A stretch of DNA of 64,000 nucleotides, taken from assembly GCA_028687375.1 (NCBI GenBank), contig JAQUAG010000001.1:1-64000 (forward strand). The letters run 5' to 3'. Shown here one piece after another: positions 9,794 to 19,539 of this stretch (positions within the stretch are counted from its first letter, which is position 1; the number at the start of each line of letters is the position of its first letter). This stretch comes from Arcobacteraceae bacterium (GTDB taxonomy: Bacteria; Campylobacterota; Campylobacteria; Campylobacterales; Arcobacteraceae). Both the position numbers and the translations under genes were made by a program. Below the pieces are notes generated by a model. The model was not told where the DNA came from and did not search any database. It saw only the letters and a list, made by a program, of their open reading frames with translations.

Positions 9794-10924
9794 ATGAAAT
9801 TTGAAAAATACCCTTTTGAAAGGCTTGCTCTTTTACTAGAAGATATTGTTCCAAATCCAAATTTTACCCCAAGCAGTCTTACCATTGGTGAGCCACAATT
9901 TGATACTCCAGAGTTTATTCAAGAGGAACTCAAAAATACAACGAACCTTTTAAATAAATACCCAAAAAGTGCTGGGGAAGAGTATCTCAAAAGTTCAATG
10001 AGAGGTTTTATAAAAACAAGATTTGGTGTCACTGTAACTGATGAGGAGATTATCCCTGTTTTTGGAACAAGGGAAGTACTTTTTAATTTTCCTCAATTTT
10101 TACTTTTTGATAAAGAAAATCCAACTATGGCTTATACTAATCCTTTTTATCAAATCTATGAGGGTGCAGCGATTGCTTCAAGAGCTACAGTTATCCATCT
10201 TGACTTAACTGAAGAAAATAACTATCTTCCTCAAATAAGTGATGAAGATTTAAAACTTTGCCATTTGGTAATTTTAAACTATCCAAACAACCCAACAAGT
10301 GCAACTATTAAAAAAGAGGAGCTTGTAAAGTGGGTCAAAAAAGCTTTAGAGTTTGATTTTGTTCTTATAAATGATGAGTGCTATAGTGAACTTTATTTTA
10401 GTGATGTTAAGCCTGTTTCACTCCTTGAAGCTTGTGTAGAAGCTGGAAATTCTAACTTCAAAAACTGCCTTGTTTTAAATAGCATCTCAAAAAGAAGTTC
10501 AGCACCAGGACTTCGTAGTGGATTTATAGCAGGTGATAACGAGATTTTAAAAGAGTATTTACAATACAGAACTTATGTAGGATGTGCGCTTCCTTTGCCA
10601 CTACAAAAAACAGCTGCACTTGCTTGGAGTGAAGAGTCTCATGTAGAATATTTTAGAACAATTTATAAACAAAATTTTGTTTTGGCAAAAGAGATTTTAG
10701 GAATAGAGATCCCTGAAGCTACTTTTTATATTTGGCTTCCAGTTGATGATGAACTCAAATTTACACAAGAGCTTTATAGAGCAAAAAATGTAAAAGTTTT
10801 GCCAGGAAGTTATCTTGGACGAAATGGTATTGGAAAAGGGTATGTAAGAATAGCACTTGTAGAAAATAATGAAAAAACTGCTGAAGTGCTCCATAGATTA
10901 AAAGATTTTATAGATAATATTTAA
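9794..10924 (+). CDS. dapC: Succinyldiaminopimelate aminotransferase (DapC-type)
   Basis: This is a 376-residue PLP-dependent class I/II aminotransferase. The PLP lysine is Lys233 (NSISKRSSAPGLRSG), with Asp194 in the NDECYSEL motif and the NYPNNPTSA substrate-loop motif near 163. In Campylobacterota proteins of this type are annotated as the N-succinyl-LL-diaminopimelate transaminase of lysine and peptidoglycan-precursor synthesis. The nearby murC fits a cell-wall role. Other aminotransferase substrates cannot be excluded from motifs alone. A helical protein gene follows 17 bases later. Confidence 0.8.
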   Translation: MKFEKYPFERLALLLEDIVPNPNFTPSSLTIGEPQFDTPEFIQEELKNTTNLLNKYPKSAGEEYLKSSMRGFIKTRFGVTVTDEEIIPVFGTREVLFNFPQFLLFDKENPTMAYTNPFYQIYEGAAIASRATVIHLDLTEENNYLPQISDEDLKLCHLVILNYPNNPTSATIKKEELVKWVKKALEFDFVLINDECYSELYFSDVKPVSLLEACVEAGNSNFKNCLVLNSISKRSSAPGLRSGFIAGDNEILKEYLQYRTYVGCALPLPLQKTAALAWSEESHVEYFRTIYKQNFVLAKEILGIEIPEATFYIWLPVDDELKFTQELYRAKNVKVLPGSYLGRNGIGKGYVRIALVENNEKTAEVLHRLKDFIDNI

Positions 10925-10940
10925 AAAAGAGAGGCAAAAA

Positions 10941-11522
10941 ATGACAGAAGAAGAATTAATGATGGCTAGAACAAATCCTGAATTTTTAGGATTTTTAGAA
11001 GAGAAAGAAAAAAATGCTATGGAGAGTAAAAATATCAGTGAACTGTATGAAGTACTTGATAGTTTACTTATCCTTGACCTTGATGATGAAAGAATCAATA
11101 AAGTGTATGAAACTATTTTGATGGTAGCTTTTGAAAATGTTCAAACAAAGTTAGATAACCATACAAAATTTTCTCTAGAAAACGATGATTTCTTTTATAT
11201 TCGAGCATTTTATGAGCATGGGATAGAAAAATGGAGTTATGGTAATTTTCAAGGGGCGAAAGAGCTTCTTTTTGTACTTTCACAAATAGTTGAGGATGAG
11301 CTTTTAAGTGAAGCTATCAATGTGAAACTACTAGCTTGTGATAAAGAGATTGACTTAAATAGTTTTTATGAATCAACTGTGATGCATCAACAAACAGCAA
11401 GAGATGAAAAATATGGTTATTTTATCCTTGATTTTAAATTTGATACAAAAAATTATTTACAGAGTAAAGCAAAAGAGTTAGAAGAGATTCATTCACAATT
11501 AAAACATCTATTGGAGGTATAA
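10941..11522 (+). CDS. Conserved-looking helical protein between dapC and murC
   Basis: I do not recognise this 193-residue soluble protein. It is acidic and strongly helical, with no signal peptide or membrane segment. The middle stretch (RAFYEHGIEKWSYGNFQGAKELLF) is reminiscent of a single TPR-like helical pair. An AGAGAGG-type ribosome site lies just before the ATG. It sits 17 bases after dapC and ends one base before the murC start, so it is almost certainly part of that operon and may serve cell-wall synthesis or division. Confidence 0.7.
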   Translation: MTEEELMMARTNPEFLGFLEEKEKNAMESKNISELYEVLDSLLILDLDDERINKVYETILMVAFENVQTKLDNHTKFSLENDDFFYIRAFYEHGIEKWSYGNFQGAKELLFVLSQIVEDELLSEAINVKLLACDKEIDLNSFYESTVMHQQTARDEKYGYFILDFKFDTKNYLQSKAKELEEIHSQLKHLLEV

Positions 11523-11523
11523 G

Positions 11524-12822
11524 TTGACAAAGGTTCATTTTATAGGTATTGGTGGTATTGGGCTTTCTGCACTTGCACGATTTTTAAATTTTAGAGGATA
11601 TGAGGTAAGTGGAAGTGATATAAAATCAACTCCAATTACAAAAGGGTTAGAAGGGGAAGGGATAAAAATAACTATTCCTCATTGTAGTAGTGCTATCAAT
11701 GGACAAGATTTGGTTATTTATAGTGCTGCTGTTACTTCAACAAATACTGAAAGACTTGAAGCTTTAAAACAAAACCTTACAATTGTGCCACGGAAAGATG
11801 CTTTACCAATTATTATGAAAGAGACAAAAAATTATTGTATCTGTTCTGCTCATGGAAAAAGTACAACAAGTGCGATGTTAGCAAGTATTTTAGGGTCAAG
11901 TGCTTTGATTGGAGCGATTAGTAAAGAGTTTGGAAGCAATTTTAGATATGTTGATGATACTTTGGTTTTTGAAGCTGATGAGAGTGATGAGAGTTTTATC
12001 CTTTCAAATCCTTACTGTTCAATCGTTATGAATACAGAACCTGAACATATGGAATATTATGACTATGATCTTAAAAGATTTTATGAAGCATATAAAAAAT
12101 TTTTAGATATAGCAACGATTAGGGTAATTAACTGTGAAGATCCATTCTTAGCAAGTTATCAAGAGGAGGCTATACGACTCTACCCATCACAAGATATTAA
12201 AAATATTGAATTCTTTTTAGAAGATGGTGAACCATTTACAAAGTTTGATCTCAAAGATTTTGGAACATTTGAAATATGGGGATTTGGAGAGCATATAGCA
12301 CTTGATGCTTCTATAGCTATTTTGGTTGCAAATGAGAGTATGAGTTTAGATCAAATAAGAACAAATATGAAACTTTATAAAGGGATTAAAAAAAGATTTG
12401 ATGTCGTTAAAAATGATGGTGATTTGATAATAATTGATGATTATGCACATCATCCAACTGAAATAAAAGTAACAATGCAGTCAATCAAACTTTATAAAAA
12501 TCTAACAAATTCTACAAAAAATATAGTTGTATGGCAACCACATAAATATAGCCGTACACGAGATAATCTTGAAGCATTTAAAGCTTGTTTTACTGGATGT
12601 GATGAGCTTATCATTCTCCCTGTTTGGACTGTAAATGAGCCTATTTTAGAGATTGATTTTGTTCATGAATTTGCTTCGTACAATCCTATTTTTGCAGACT
12701 CGGTCAAAAGATACGGTGATGTTTTAGAAGTTTGGAAAGATGAACATATTATTTTAACCATCAAAGAGGGGATAGTTCTTGGAGTTGGTGCTGGAGATAT
12801 AACGTATCAGCTAAGAAATTAA
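11524..12822 (+). CDS. murC: UDP-N-acetylmuramate--L-alanine ligase
   Basis: This cytoplasmic Mur ligase uses ATP to add L-alanine to UDP-MurNAc, the first peptide step of peptidoglycan synthesis. The N-terminal UDP-binding motif FIGIGGIGLSALARF lies at residues 6-20, the ATP P-loop SAHGKSTT at 109-116, and the DDYAHHPTEI and WQPHKYSRT motifs of the central and C-terminal domains follow. Translation starts at TTG, chosen because GGAGG lies six bases upstream and the N-terminal motif begins at once. The protein is 432 residues, slightly short for MurC. Confidence 0.95.
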   Translation: MTKVHFIGIGGIGLSALARFLNFRGYEVSGSDIKSTPITKGLEGEGIKITIPHCSSAINGQDLVIYSAAVTSTNTERLEALKQNLTIVPRKDALPIIMKETKNYCICSAHGKSTTSAMLASILGSSALIGAISKEFGSNFRYVDDTLVFEADESDESFILSNPYCSIVMNTEPEHMEYYDYDLKRFYEAYKKFLDIATIRVINCEDPFLASYQEEAIRLYPSQDIKNIEFFLEDGEPFTKFDLKDFGTFEIWGFGEHIALDASIAILVANESMSLDQIRTNMKLYKGIKKRFDVVKNDGDLIIIDDYAHHPTEIKVTMQSIKLYKNLTNSTKNIVVWQPHKYSRTRDNLEAFKACFTGCDELIILPVWTVNEPILEIDFVHEFASYNPIFADSVKRYGDVLEVWKDEHIILTIKEGIVLGVGAGDITYQLRN

Positions 12823-12843
12823 AAATGTAAAGGGGAAATTCCT

Positions 12844-13743
12844 ATGAAAAATATACTACTTGTTGTTGTTTTAACGTTAAGTTTATTTGGTGATGATATT
12901 TTTACAAAGTCATTGCTTACAATAGATGGAACATCAATTAGTATCCTTTTTGTAGTTAAATTTCTACTGATTTTTATCATTGGTTTTAGCTTAGGTTGGT
13001 TTTATAAACATAAAATCATCAACTCTTCAAAAATAGATGATAAGCTAAGCTCTTCTACCAAAACTATTTTAGGAAATCTTGGTTACTACACTATTATATT
13101 TCTAACCATCATTACAGCATTTAATTCAATTGGGTTAAATCTCTCCTCGTTAGCTGTTGTTGCTGGAGCTTTATCTGTTGGAATTGGTTTTGGTTTACAA
13201 AATATTGTGTCCAATTTTATCTCTGGGATTATTTTGATGTTTGAGAAATCGGTCAAAGTTGGAGATTATGTAGAGCTTGAAAATGGGGTAAGGGGAACAG
13301 TTAGAGAAATACGACTTCGAGCTACCATTATTACTACGAATGAACACATAGATGTAATCGTTCCAAATTCAAATTTTATCCAAAATAGTGTTACCAATCT
13401 TACCCTAAACGATGAAGTTTTAAGACTTCGTATCCCTTTTGGAGTAGCGTATGGGACAAAATTTGAACAGTTAGAAAATACAGTTTTAAAAGAGGTTTTG
13501 GAAGATGAAACTCTTCCCCATATCAAAAAGGATTCTAACTTAACCCCTCGAATTTGGATGACGGCTATGAATAGTAGCAGTGTGGACTTTGAACTTGTTG
13601 TTTGGATTGATGGAGAAAATACAAGAAAAGTGCTTGGGATAAACTCTATTTATCTTATTAAAATCTATGAGACACTCAATGCACATAATATCTCTATCCC
13701 ATTTCCTCAACTTGATTTGCATATAAAAGAGAGAGGGTTATGA
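12844..13743 (+). CDS. MscS-family mechanosensitive channel
   Basis: This is a 299-residue inner-membrane protein with a signal-like N-terminus, then hydrophobic helices near residues 35-55 and 75-100, and the pore helix with its Gly/Ala-rich stretch (GALSVGIGFGLQNIVSN) near 108-124. The beta domain follows (SVKVGDYVELENGVRGTV, then VPNSNFIQNSVTNL). Members open under membrane tension and release solutes during osmotic downshock. It ends in an ATGA overlap with the next gene, so translation is coupled. A 21-bp gap separates it from murC. Confidence 0.9.
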   Translation: MKNILLVVVLTLSLFGDDIFTKSLLTIDGTSISILFVVKFLLIFIIGFSLGWFYKHKIINSSKIDDKLSSSTKTILGNLGYYTIIFLTIITAFNSIGLNLSSLAVVAGALSVGIGFGLQNIVSNFISGIILMFEKSVKVGDYVELENGVRGTVREIRLRATIITTNEHIDVIVPNSNFIQNSVTNLTLNDEVLRLRIPFGVAYGTKFEQLENTVLKEVLEDETLPHIKKDSNLTPRIWMTAMNSSSVDFELVVWIDGENTRKVLGINSIYLIKIYETLNAHNISIPFPQLDLHIKERGL

Positions 13744-14804
13744 CTCTTTTAATTACTTTATTTTTTGTTGTTATTTTTATCTCCTTTCTTTGCTCTATTT
13801 TGGAATCTGTTTTATTATCCACAAACCTCCCTTATATTGCTGTTTTAGAGGAGGAAAATCCTGAAATTGGAAAATTATTAAAAAAACTCAAACAAGATAT
13901 TGATAAATCAATTTCAGCGATTCTTATTTTAAATACTTTTGCAAATACTTTAGGGGCAACTTTTATTGGTGTGGTAGCCCAAACAGTGTTTGGAAATGAA
14001 AGTGATTTGATTATCGTTATCTCTATTGTATTAACTTTTAGTATTTTATTTTTTTCTGAGATTATCCCTAAAACAATTGGTGCAGTGTATTGGAAAACTT
14101 TAGCTCCAATAGCTACAAGAATTATATATCTTTTTACCATCATAACCTATCCTATTATTGTTATTACAATGTTTGTCACAAAAAAAATCAATAAAAAAAA
14201 TGGAAAAGAGATTGTTTCAAGAGAAGAATTAATCCAATCTGCCCTTTTAAGTGAAGAGGGTGGTACTATAAACGATATCGAGCTAGATTTAATTGAAAAT
14301 ACTTTGAAACTGAAAGAGATAAAAATAAAAGATATTTACACTCCACGAAGTGTAGTTTTTTCAGTTCAAAAAGATACACCGATTCAAAATATACTTGAAG
14401 ATAAAAAAACATATAAGTTTTCTAGAGTTCCAGTTTATGGAAATAGTATAGATAATATTGTGGGGATTGTATTAACAAAAAGGATTTTTAAATATGCGAT
14501 TAAAAATCCAAATATCACAATAGAAAATATTATGAGAAAAGCAAATACAATAAACGAAAACATCCCTGTTTTAAAAGCTTTAAATCGTTTTACAAAAACA
14601 AAAGACCATATGCTGATAGTTGTCGATGGATATGGTCAAACCCAAGGGATTGTAACACTTGAAGATTGTCTTGAAACATTATTAGGGTTAGAGATTATGG
14701 ATGAACTTGATACCACTGAAGATATGAGAAAACTTGCGACAAAGATGATGAAAGTAAAAAGAAAGAAGTTCATACCGCAAGGAAAAAACAATGAACTCTT
14801 ATAA
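13740..14804 (+). CDS. CNNM/CorC-type transporter with CBS domains
   Basis: This is a 354-residue protein with a four-helix DUF21/CNNM transmembrane domain (about residues 1-150) and two CBS domains (about 190-315), the architecture of the CorB/CNNM family linked to Mg2+ and other divalent-cation export. The C-terminal CorC_HlyC domain of larger members is absent or very short. It starts inside the stop codon of the MscS gene and overlaps the DUF389 gene by 14 bases. With CorA downstream, the cluster probably handles divalent cations. Transport activity is inferred from family only. Confidence 0.87.
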   Translation: MTLLITLFFVVIFISFLCSILESVLLSTNLPYIAVLEEENPEIGKLLKKLKQDIDKSISAILILNTFANTLGATFIGVVAQTVFGNESDLIIVISIVLTFSILFFSEIIPKTIGAVYWKTLAPIATRIIYLFTIITYPIIVITMFVTKKINKKNGKEIVSREELIQSALLSEEGGTINDIELDLIENTLKLKEIKIKDIYTPRSVVFSVQKDTPIQNILEDKKTYKFSRVPVYGNSIDNIVGIVLTKRIFKYAIKNPNITIENIMRKANTINENIPVLKALNRFTKTKDHMLIVVDGYGQTQGIVTLEDCLETLLGLEIMDELDTTEDMRKLATKMMKVKRKKFIPQGKNNELL

Positions 14805-16701
14805 AAAAATATATCTTATAGTAGAAAGTTTGCAAGATGAAAAAACATTTGCAAATGTTATTTTACATCTTAAAACTCAATACAATCTAGAACCAATTAT
14901 CCAAAGTCATACTCAATCCATAGAAGAGGAGCTAAATGCACTCTATCTTCTTTATCTTAGTGATAATGAGATTAAAATATTTTTTAAAAGTTGTGTAGAA
15001 AGTAATATTGCTATTGCAATTATCCCAAATAATTTTTGCCCATTTAGTATGAAAAACTACGGTATCTCTAAAGATATTTTTGAAGCAATTGATGATGGTT
15101 TTAATCAAGAACTTTTAAGTAAAATTGACCTTCTACAGTGTAATGAGTTGATTGTTTTAAACCGTATCATTATAGGTGATATGCATGGGATGGGTCGATT
15201 TAATTTCAATGAAAAAAACTATTTTGAGAAACTAAAAATTTTTATAGACAACCTTAAGAATATCACATTTAAAAGCTATACAATTACCACATCAAAAGAT
15301 CAAAAAATACAAACAGCAGCTTCAGGAATAACGATAATCGACCACTTTATAGCAAATGAAAAATCAACTTTTAGTGAAACTTTATCGAATCATGATGGAA
15401 AGCTCAATGCTTTTGTTCTTGCTCCTTCATCATTGATATCTTATCTTTGGTATTTGATTTCAATATTTTTTTACCAAAGGATATCTACAGTTGAACTACC
15501 TAAAAGTTTAGGATTTATAAAAAGTTCAAAACTTATCATAAGCTCAAATAAATCAATAGACTTCACAGTTGACAATAACCTTTTAAGCACACAAGAGGTG
15601 GTAGTTGAAGTGTTACAAGACAGTATAAATCTCCATCTGGGAAGAAGTTTAAAAGATTTTATAAAATCTGATACCAATAAAATAGAAGAAAAAGACTCTA
15701 TAAGATTAAATTCCCTTCCACAAGGGGAGATTAATAATATTCTTATTGGTGGAGATTTACCATTTTTTCCAAGAGCAAGTGATGATGATTTTAAAGAGTT
15801 ATTTATAAGTTTAAGAAATAGTTCGAAGTTTTCATATGTATTTTTAATTTTAATGATATTAAGTACACTCTTAGCAACAACTGGACTTTTTGCAAACTCT
15901 GCCCCTGTTATTATAGGAGCAATGATTTTAGCACCTTTGATGTCTCCTATCGTCTCTCTTTCTATGGGTGTTATTAGAGCTGATAAATTTTTGCTTGAAC
16001 AAAGTGTTCGTACCCTTATTCTTGGGATAGTGATGGCATTATTCTGTTCTTCATTGTTTACACTTTTTATCCCACTTGAACAAATAACTCCAGAGATGCA
16101 AGGGCGACTTAACCCAAATTTATTAGACCTTATGGTTGCTATATTTTCAGGAATTGCTGGAGCTTATGCAAATGCTAAAGAGGAGGTTACTAAATCTCTT
16201 GCTGGCGTTGCAATTGCAGTTGCTTTAGTCCCTCCACTTAGTGTTACAGGTATTGGATTGGGATTGGGAAATTTTGAAGTTATTTATGGTTCTTTTTTAC
16301 TTTTCATCACAAATCTTGTCGGGATAACTTTAAGTGCTGCACTTACATTTATAATTCTTGGATATTCTCCTGTTAGAAGGGCAAAAAAAGGGATACTCTA
16401 CACAACAATTATGATGATTGTAATCACCATTCCCCTTATTTTATCGTTTCTAAAAATGGTAGAACAAAATGACTATATGAATAAACTCAAACCTCTTAAA
16501 TATATAACTTTAGAGAAAAGTAACATTGAATTAAATGTTAAAAATATTAAAATTAATGAGGGGGATATTGTTATCTCTTTAGAAGTATTAACAAACCATT
16601 CCCTTGAACAAAGTGACTTAATCTATATAAAAAATGAAATTCAAACCTATATCCATGAAAAAGTAACTTTAAATATCACTACAAAAATAATCGTTAAGTA
16701 A
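14791..16701 (+). CDS. DUF389 membrane protein with DAGK-like N-terminal domain
   Basis: This is a 636-residue protein in two parts. Residues 1-~290 resemble a diacylglycerol-kinase/NAD-kinase-like catalytic fold, including a C-terminal beta-rich half (SLGFIKSSKLIIS, IDFTVDNNLLST). Residues ~320-560 are a DUF389 (TIGR00341) membrane domain with GAMILAPLMSPIVS, AGVAIAVALVPPLSVTG and about six helices. A small soluble tail follows. No clear GGDGT kinase motif is seen in the N-terminal half, so lipid-kinase activity is doubtful. The gene overlaps the CNNM gene by 14 bases and lies 11 bases before CorA. The DUF389 function is unknown. Confidence 0.82.
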   Translation: MNSYKKIYLIVESLQDEKTFANVILHLKTQYNLEPIIQSHTQSIEEELNALYLLYLSDNEIKIFFKSCVESNIAIAIIPNNFCPFSMKNYGISKDIFEAIDDGFNQELLSKIDLLQCNELIVLNRIIIGDMHGMGRFNFNEKNYFEKLKIFIDNLKNITFKSYTITTSKDQKIQTAASGITIIDHFIANEKSTFSETLSNHDGKLNAFVLAPSSLISYLWYLISIFFYQRISTVELPKSLGFIKSSKLIISSNKSIDFTVDNNLLSTQEVVVEVLQDSINLHLGRSLKDFIKSDTNKIEEKDSIRLNSLPQGEINNILIGGDLPFFPRASDDDFKELFISLRNSSKFSYVFLILMILSTLLATTGLFANSAPVIIGAMILAPLMSPIVSLSMGVIRADKFLLEQSVRTLILGIVMALFCSSLFTLFIPLEQITPEMQGRLNPNLLDLMVAIFSGIAGAYANAKEEVTKSLAGVAIAVALVPPLSVTGIGLGLGNFEVIYGSFLLFITNLVGITLSAALTFIILGYSPVRRAKKGILYTTIMMIVITIPLILSFLKMVEQNDYMNKLKPLKYITLEKSNIELNVKNIKINEGDIVISLEVLTNHSLEQSDLIYIKNEIQTYIHEKVTLNITTKIIVK

Positions 16702-16712
16702 AGGAAAATACA

Positions 16713-17486
16713 ATGCATCTTGAAGATATAAATCCACTTCATTTGGAAGATATTAAAAATGAAAATCACCCTTCGGCTTTTTTTGAAGCGAAAGAGTATA
16801 AAGTGTTGATTTTGAGATATTTTGAAGAGAAAGAGAATAACCTCAATGTTTTTTCTTTAAGTTTTTTAATCAATGAAAAGTATGACTTTTTTTATTTCAA
16901 TAAAGAAGATGGCTCGATTAAAAAATTCTCACTCAAAGAATTTTATATTTTTGTAGATGATATGATTGATAATGGGACAAAATATCTTAACCATCTTGTT
17001 AAAAAAACAGAAGATTTGGAAGAGTCTATTTTTGAAAATACTGATACGATGAAACATTGGTTTGAACTTAAAAAACAAATTACAAGAATTGAGCGAATCC
17101 TTATACATATTTTAAAAATAGAAGAGCAATTTTATGACAGTATCAAAATAATTAAAGAGGATGTAAACTTAAAAACAGGCTTTGAAGATATCGATGAACA
17201 TCTCAATCGTTCTCTTAGAATATCTCAAGCGAATAACTTGAAACTTGACCATATTTACAATATTAGAAATGCTTTGATGAATGAAAAAACAAACAGTGTT
17301 ATGTATATCTTGACTGTTATCTCAGCAATTTTTTTACCACTTAATCTCCTTGTTGGATTTTTTGGGATGAATACTGATGGACTTTATTTTAGTGGAAATC
17401 CAAATGGGACTATCATTGTAACTACTATTCTTGGAACTACTATTTTATTGATGTCTTTATTATTTATGAAAAAACGATGGCTCTAA
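16713..17486 (+). CDS. CorA-like Mg2+ transporter
   Basis: This is a 257-residue protein with a long acidic, helical cytoplasmic domain and two C-terminal transmembrane helices (about residues 198-220 and 233-251). The signature GMN at 218-220 follows the first helix, as in CorA Mg2+/Co2+ channels. It is shorter than typical CorA (about 310-350), mostly in the N-terminal domain, but start codon and ribosome site (AAAGGAAAA) look sound. It ends the MscS-CNNM-DUF389-CorA run. Selectivity among Mg2+, Co2+, Ni2+ or Zn2+ cannot be judged. Confidence 0.88.
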   Translation: MHLEDINPLHLEDIKNENHPSAFFEAKEYKVLILRYFEEKENNLNVFSLSFLINEKYDFFYFNKEDGSIKKFSLKEFYIFVDDMIDNGTKYLNHLVKKTEDLEESIFENTDTMKHWFELKKQITRIERILIHILKIEEQFYDSIKIIKEDVNLKTGFEDIDEHLNRSLRISQANNLKLDHIYNIRNALMNEKTNSVMYILTVISAIFLPLNLLVGFFGMNTDGLYFSGNPNGTIIVTTILGTTILLMSLLFMKKRWL

Positions 17487-17511
17487 TTTTTAATTTTTAA
17501 AATAAAATTTT

Positions 17512-17543
17512 GATACCTTTTATTTACTTTGCTAACCTATAAT
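17512..17543 (+). promoter_or_regulatory. Promoter with tandem direct-repeat box before the response regulator
   Basis: The tandem stretches TACCTTTT and ATTTACTTT lie about one helical turn apart, followed 24 bases after the first T of TACC by a perfect TATAAT (17538-17543). The same box with the same 24-base spacing stands before the EF-hand gene (19542-19571). This is the layout expected for an OmpR-type regulator binding direct repeats at the -35 region, here autoregulating its own operon. Confidence 0.65.
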
Positions 17544-17572
17544 ACTCAAAAGAAAAATTATTAGGAACCTAT

Positions 17573-18265
17573 TTGATAAATATATTGATGATTGAAGATG
17601 ATAGTGAAATAGCTGAACTTTTAGAAGAGTACCTTTTACAATACAATATTCATCTTACAAATTTTGAAACTCCAGAGCTTGGATTGAGTGGTTTTAGACT
17701 CAAAAAATACGATTTAGTTATTTTAGATTTATCGTTACCTGAAATGGATGGGATAGAGGTTTGTAGACTTATACGAGAGAAATCAAATATACCTATAATT
17801 ATCTCAAGTGCAAGAAGTGATATAACAGATAAAACAAAATGTTTTGAACTTGGTGCTGATGATTATTTGCCAAAACCTTACGATTCACAAGAGCTTGTTT
17901 TAAGGATACATTCACTTTTACGAAGAAATAAATTAGTAGAAGATGAAGCACAAAGTAGCAAAAAAATATTTGAAATAGATAACTCTAAACATGAAATTTA
18001 TAAAAACAATCAACCACTAGAGCTTACAAATGCTGAATACAATATTTTAAAATATCTTATAACAAAAGCTAGTTATGCAGTTAGTAGAGAAGAACTACTT
18101 TTAAATGTTGAATCTATTAAATACGATAGCACTTATAAAAGTATTGATGTTTTAATTGGAAGAATTCGTGCAAAAATAGAGGAAAATCCAAAACAACCAA
18201 AATACATTATTTCACTTCGAGGGATAGGATACAAACTTGTTAATAGCACAAATACAAATGAATAA
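17573..18265 (+). CDS. OmpR-family response regulator, ArsR-like
   Basis: This is a 230-residue DNA-binding response regulator. The receiver domain (1-~118) has Asp9/Asp10, the phosphoacceptor Asp52 (VILDLSLPEMDG) and a Lys in LPKPYDS. The winged-helix domain (~130-225) ends with the usual RGIGYKL. Translation starts at TTG, with AGGA upstream; MINILMIEDD then matches the family N-terminus. The gene overlaps its kinase by 8 bases. Similarity is closest, by recall, to the ArsRS acid-response systems of Campylobacterota. It probably controls its own operon and the EF-hand gene. Confidence 0.9.
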   Translation: MINILMIEDDSEIAELLEEYLLQYNIHLTNFETPELGLSGFRLKKYDLVILDLSLPEMDGIEVCRLIREKSNIPIIISSARSDITDKTKCFELGADDYLPKPYDSQELVLRIHSLLRRNKLVEDEAQSSKKIFEIDNSKHEIYKNNQPLELTNAEYNILKYLITKASYAVSREELLLNVESIKYDSTYKSIDVLIGRIRAKIEENPKQPKYIISLRGIGYKLVNSTNTNE

Positions 18266-19535
18266 AAACTCACTTTTTTTTAAAATAACACTTTTTTTTG
18301 GGATTCTTATTGCGATAACCCATATTATTATTTATTTAGGTTACAACATCACAAAACAACAACAAATAGACCTTTATGTAACAAAATATCTCAAAACTTT
18401 TCACCAAATAAGGAAAAGTTTTCATCCAGAAGATATCCCTCATTCTCTAAATGGAGATTTTAAAAATAAAAAAGATTTTCCTTTTATGCTACCACCAAAA
18501 CCTGAAAAGATTGACCCTAAAAAATTTGACGAAGCATTAAAACTATATGATTTAGAAATTTCAAAAGTATCTTATGAGAAACTACAAAAAGATGGCAACT
18601 TACTAGCATATGAGAGGGAGTGGGAGTTTTATGAATATGAAGGATATAAGTATTTTTATCTCAAAGATAGATTTGATGATATTTTAATTAAAGATAATAT
18701 TACCGTTATTGATACTACTAAATATATTATTGCTTTAACTATATTGCTTAATATATTTTTTATCACTTTTTATATTTTCTTAATCAACAAATTAAAACCA
18801 CTCAAAACGCTCAAAGATAATATTTCAAAATTTGCAGATGGCAATTTAGAGATAAATACTTTGTGTGATGGGAAAGATGAGATAAGTGAAGTATCAAATG
18901 AATTTAATAATGCAATTGAACAAATAAGAATCCTTACAAAATCAAGAAACTTATTTTTACGAAATATTATGCATGAACTAAAAACACCAATTACAAAAGG
19001 GTTGCTAATCTCTAATTTATTAGAGAAAAGTAAGTTTCAAGAAAGTCTTAAAAAAGCATTTTTTCGTCTTGAATATCTTTTAAATGAATTTGCTAAAATT
19101 GAACAATTTACATCCTCAAATGTAAAAATAACTAAAAATACATTTTCTTTGGAAGATATAATTGATAATGCCCTTGATATATTATTTATCCATAAAGATG
19201 AGATAAATATTGAAATTCAAGAAAACTTTCTTATTGAAGTTGATTTTGAACTTTTTACTGTTGTAATTAAAAATTTAATAGATAATGCGATGAAATACAG
19301 CACTAAAAAGCCAAAACTTTTTATAGAAAACAACAGATTATTTATAATAAGTGAAGGGGAAAAACTACCTTATCCAATAGAAGAGTATCAAAAACCATTT
19401 AATAGAAAATATGAAAACAGTAGTGCTGGACTTGGACTTGGACTTTATATTGTTCATAGCATTTTAAAAGCACATAATCTTACTTTAGAGTATAAATTTA
19501 TTGAAAGTAACAATATTTTTACTATAAATTTCTAA
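18258..19535 (+). CDS. ArsS-like sensor histidine kinase
   Basis: This is a 425-residue inner-membrane kinase with transmembrane helices at about 8-28 and 156-177 around a ~125-residue periplasmic sensor rich in Lys, Asp, Pro and Tyr. A HAMP segment follows, then the H-box with His239 (RNIMHELKTPITKG), an N-box (NLIDNAMKYS) and a G-box (GLGLGLYIV). The 'IMHELKTPI.KG' box is typical of the ArsS family. I chose the ATG at 18258, which overlaps the regulator's stop codon; an upstream ATG seven codons earlier lies deeper in the regulator gene. The stimulus is unknown (acid in H. pylori ArsS). Confidence 0.9.
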   Translation: MNKNSLFFKITLFFGILIAITHIIIYLGYNITKQQQIDLYVTKYLKTFHQIRKSFHPEDIPHSLNGDFKNKKDFPFMLPPKPEKIDPKKFDEALKLYDLEISKVSYEKLQKDGNLLAYEREWEFYEYEGYKYFYLKDRFDDILIKDNITVIDTTKYIIALTILLNIFFITFYIFLINKLKPLKTLKDNISKFADGNLEINTLCDGKDEISEVSNEFNNAIEQIRILTKSRNLFLRNIMHELKTPITKGLLISNLLEKSKFQESLKKAFFRLEYLLNEFAKIEQFTSSNVKITKNTFSLEDIIDNALDILFIHKDEINIEIQENFLIEVDFELFTVVIKNLIDNAMKYSTKKPKLFIENNRLFIISEGEKLPYPIEEYQKPFNRKYENSSAGLGLGLYIVHSILKAHNLTLEYKFIESNNIFTINF

Positions 19536-19539
19536 ATCT

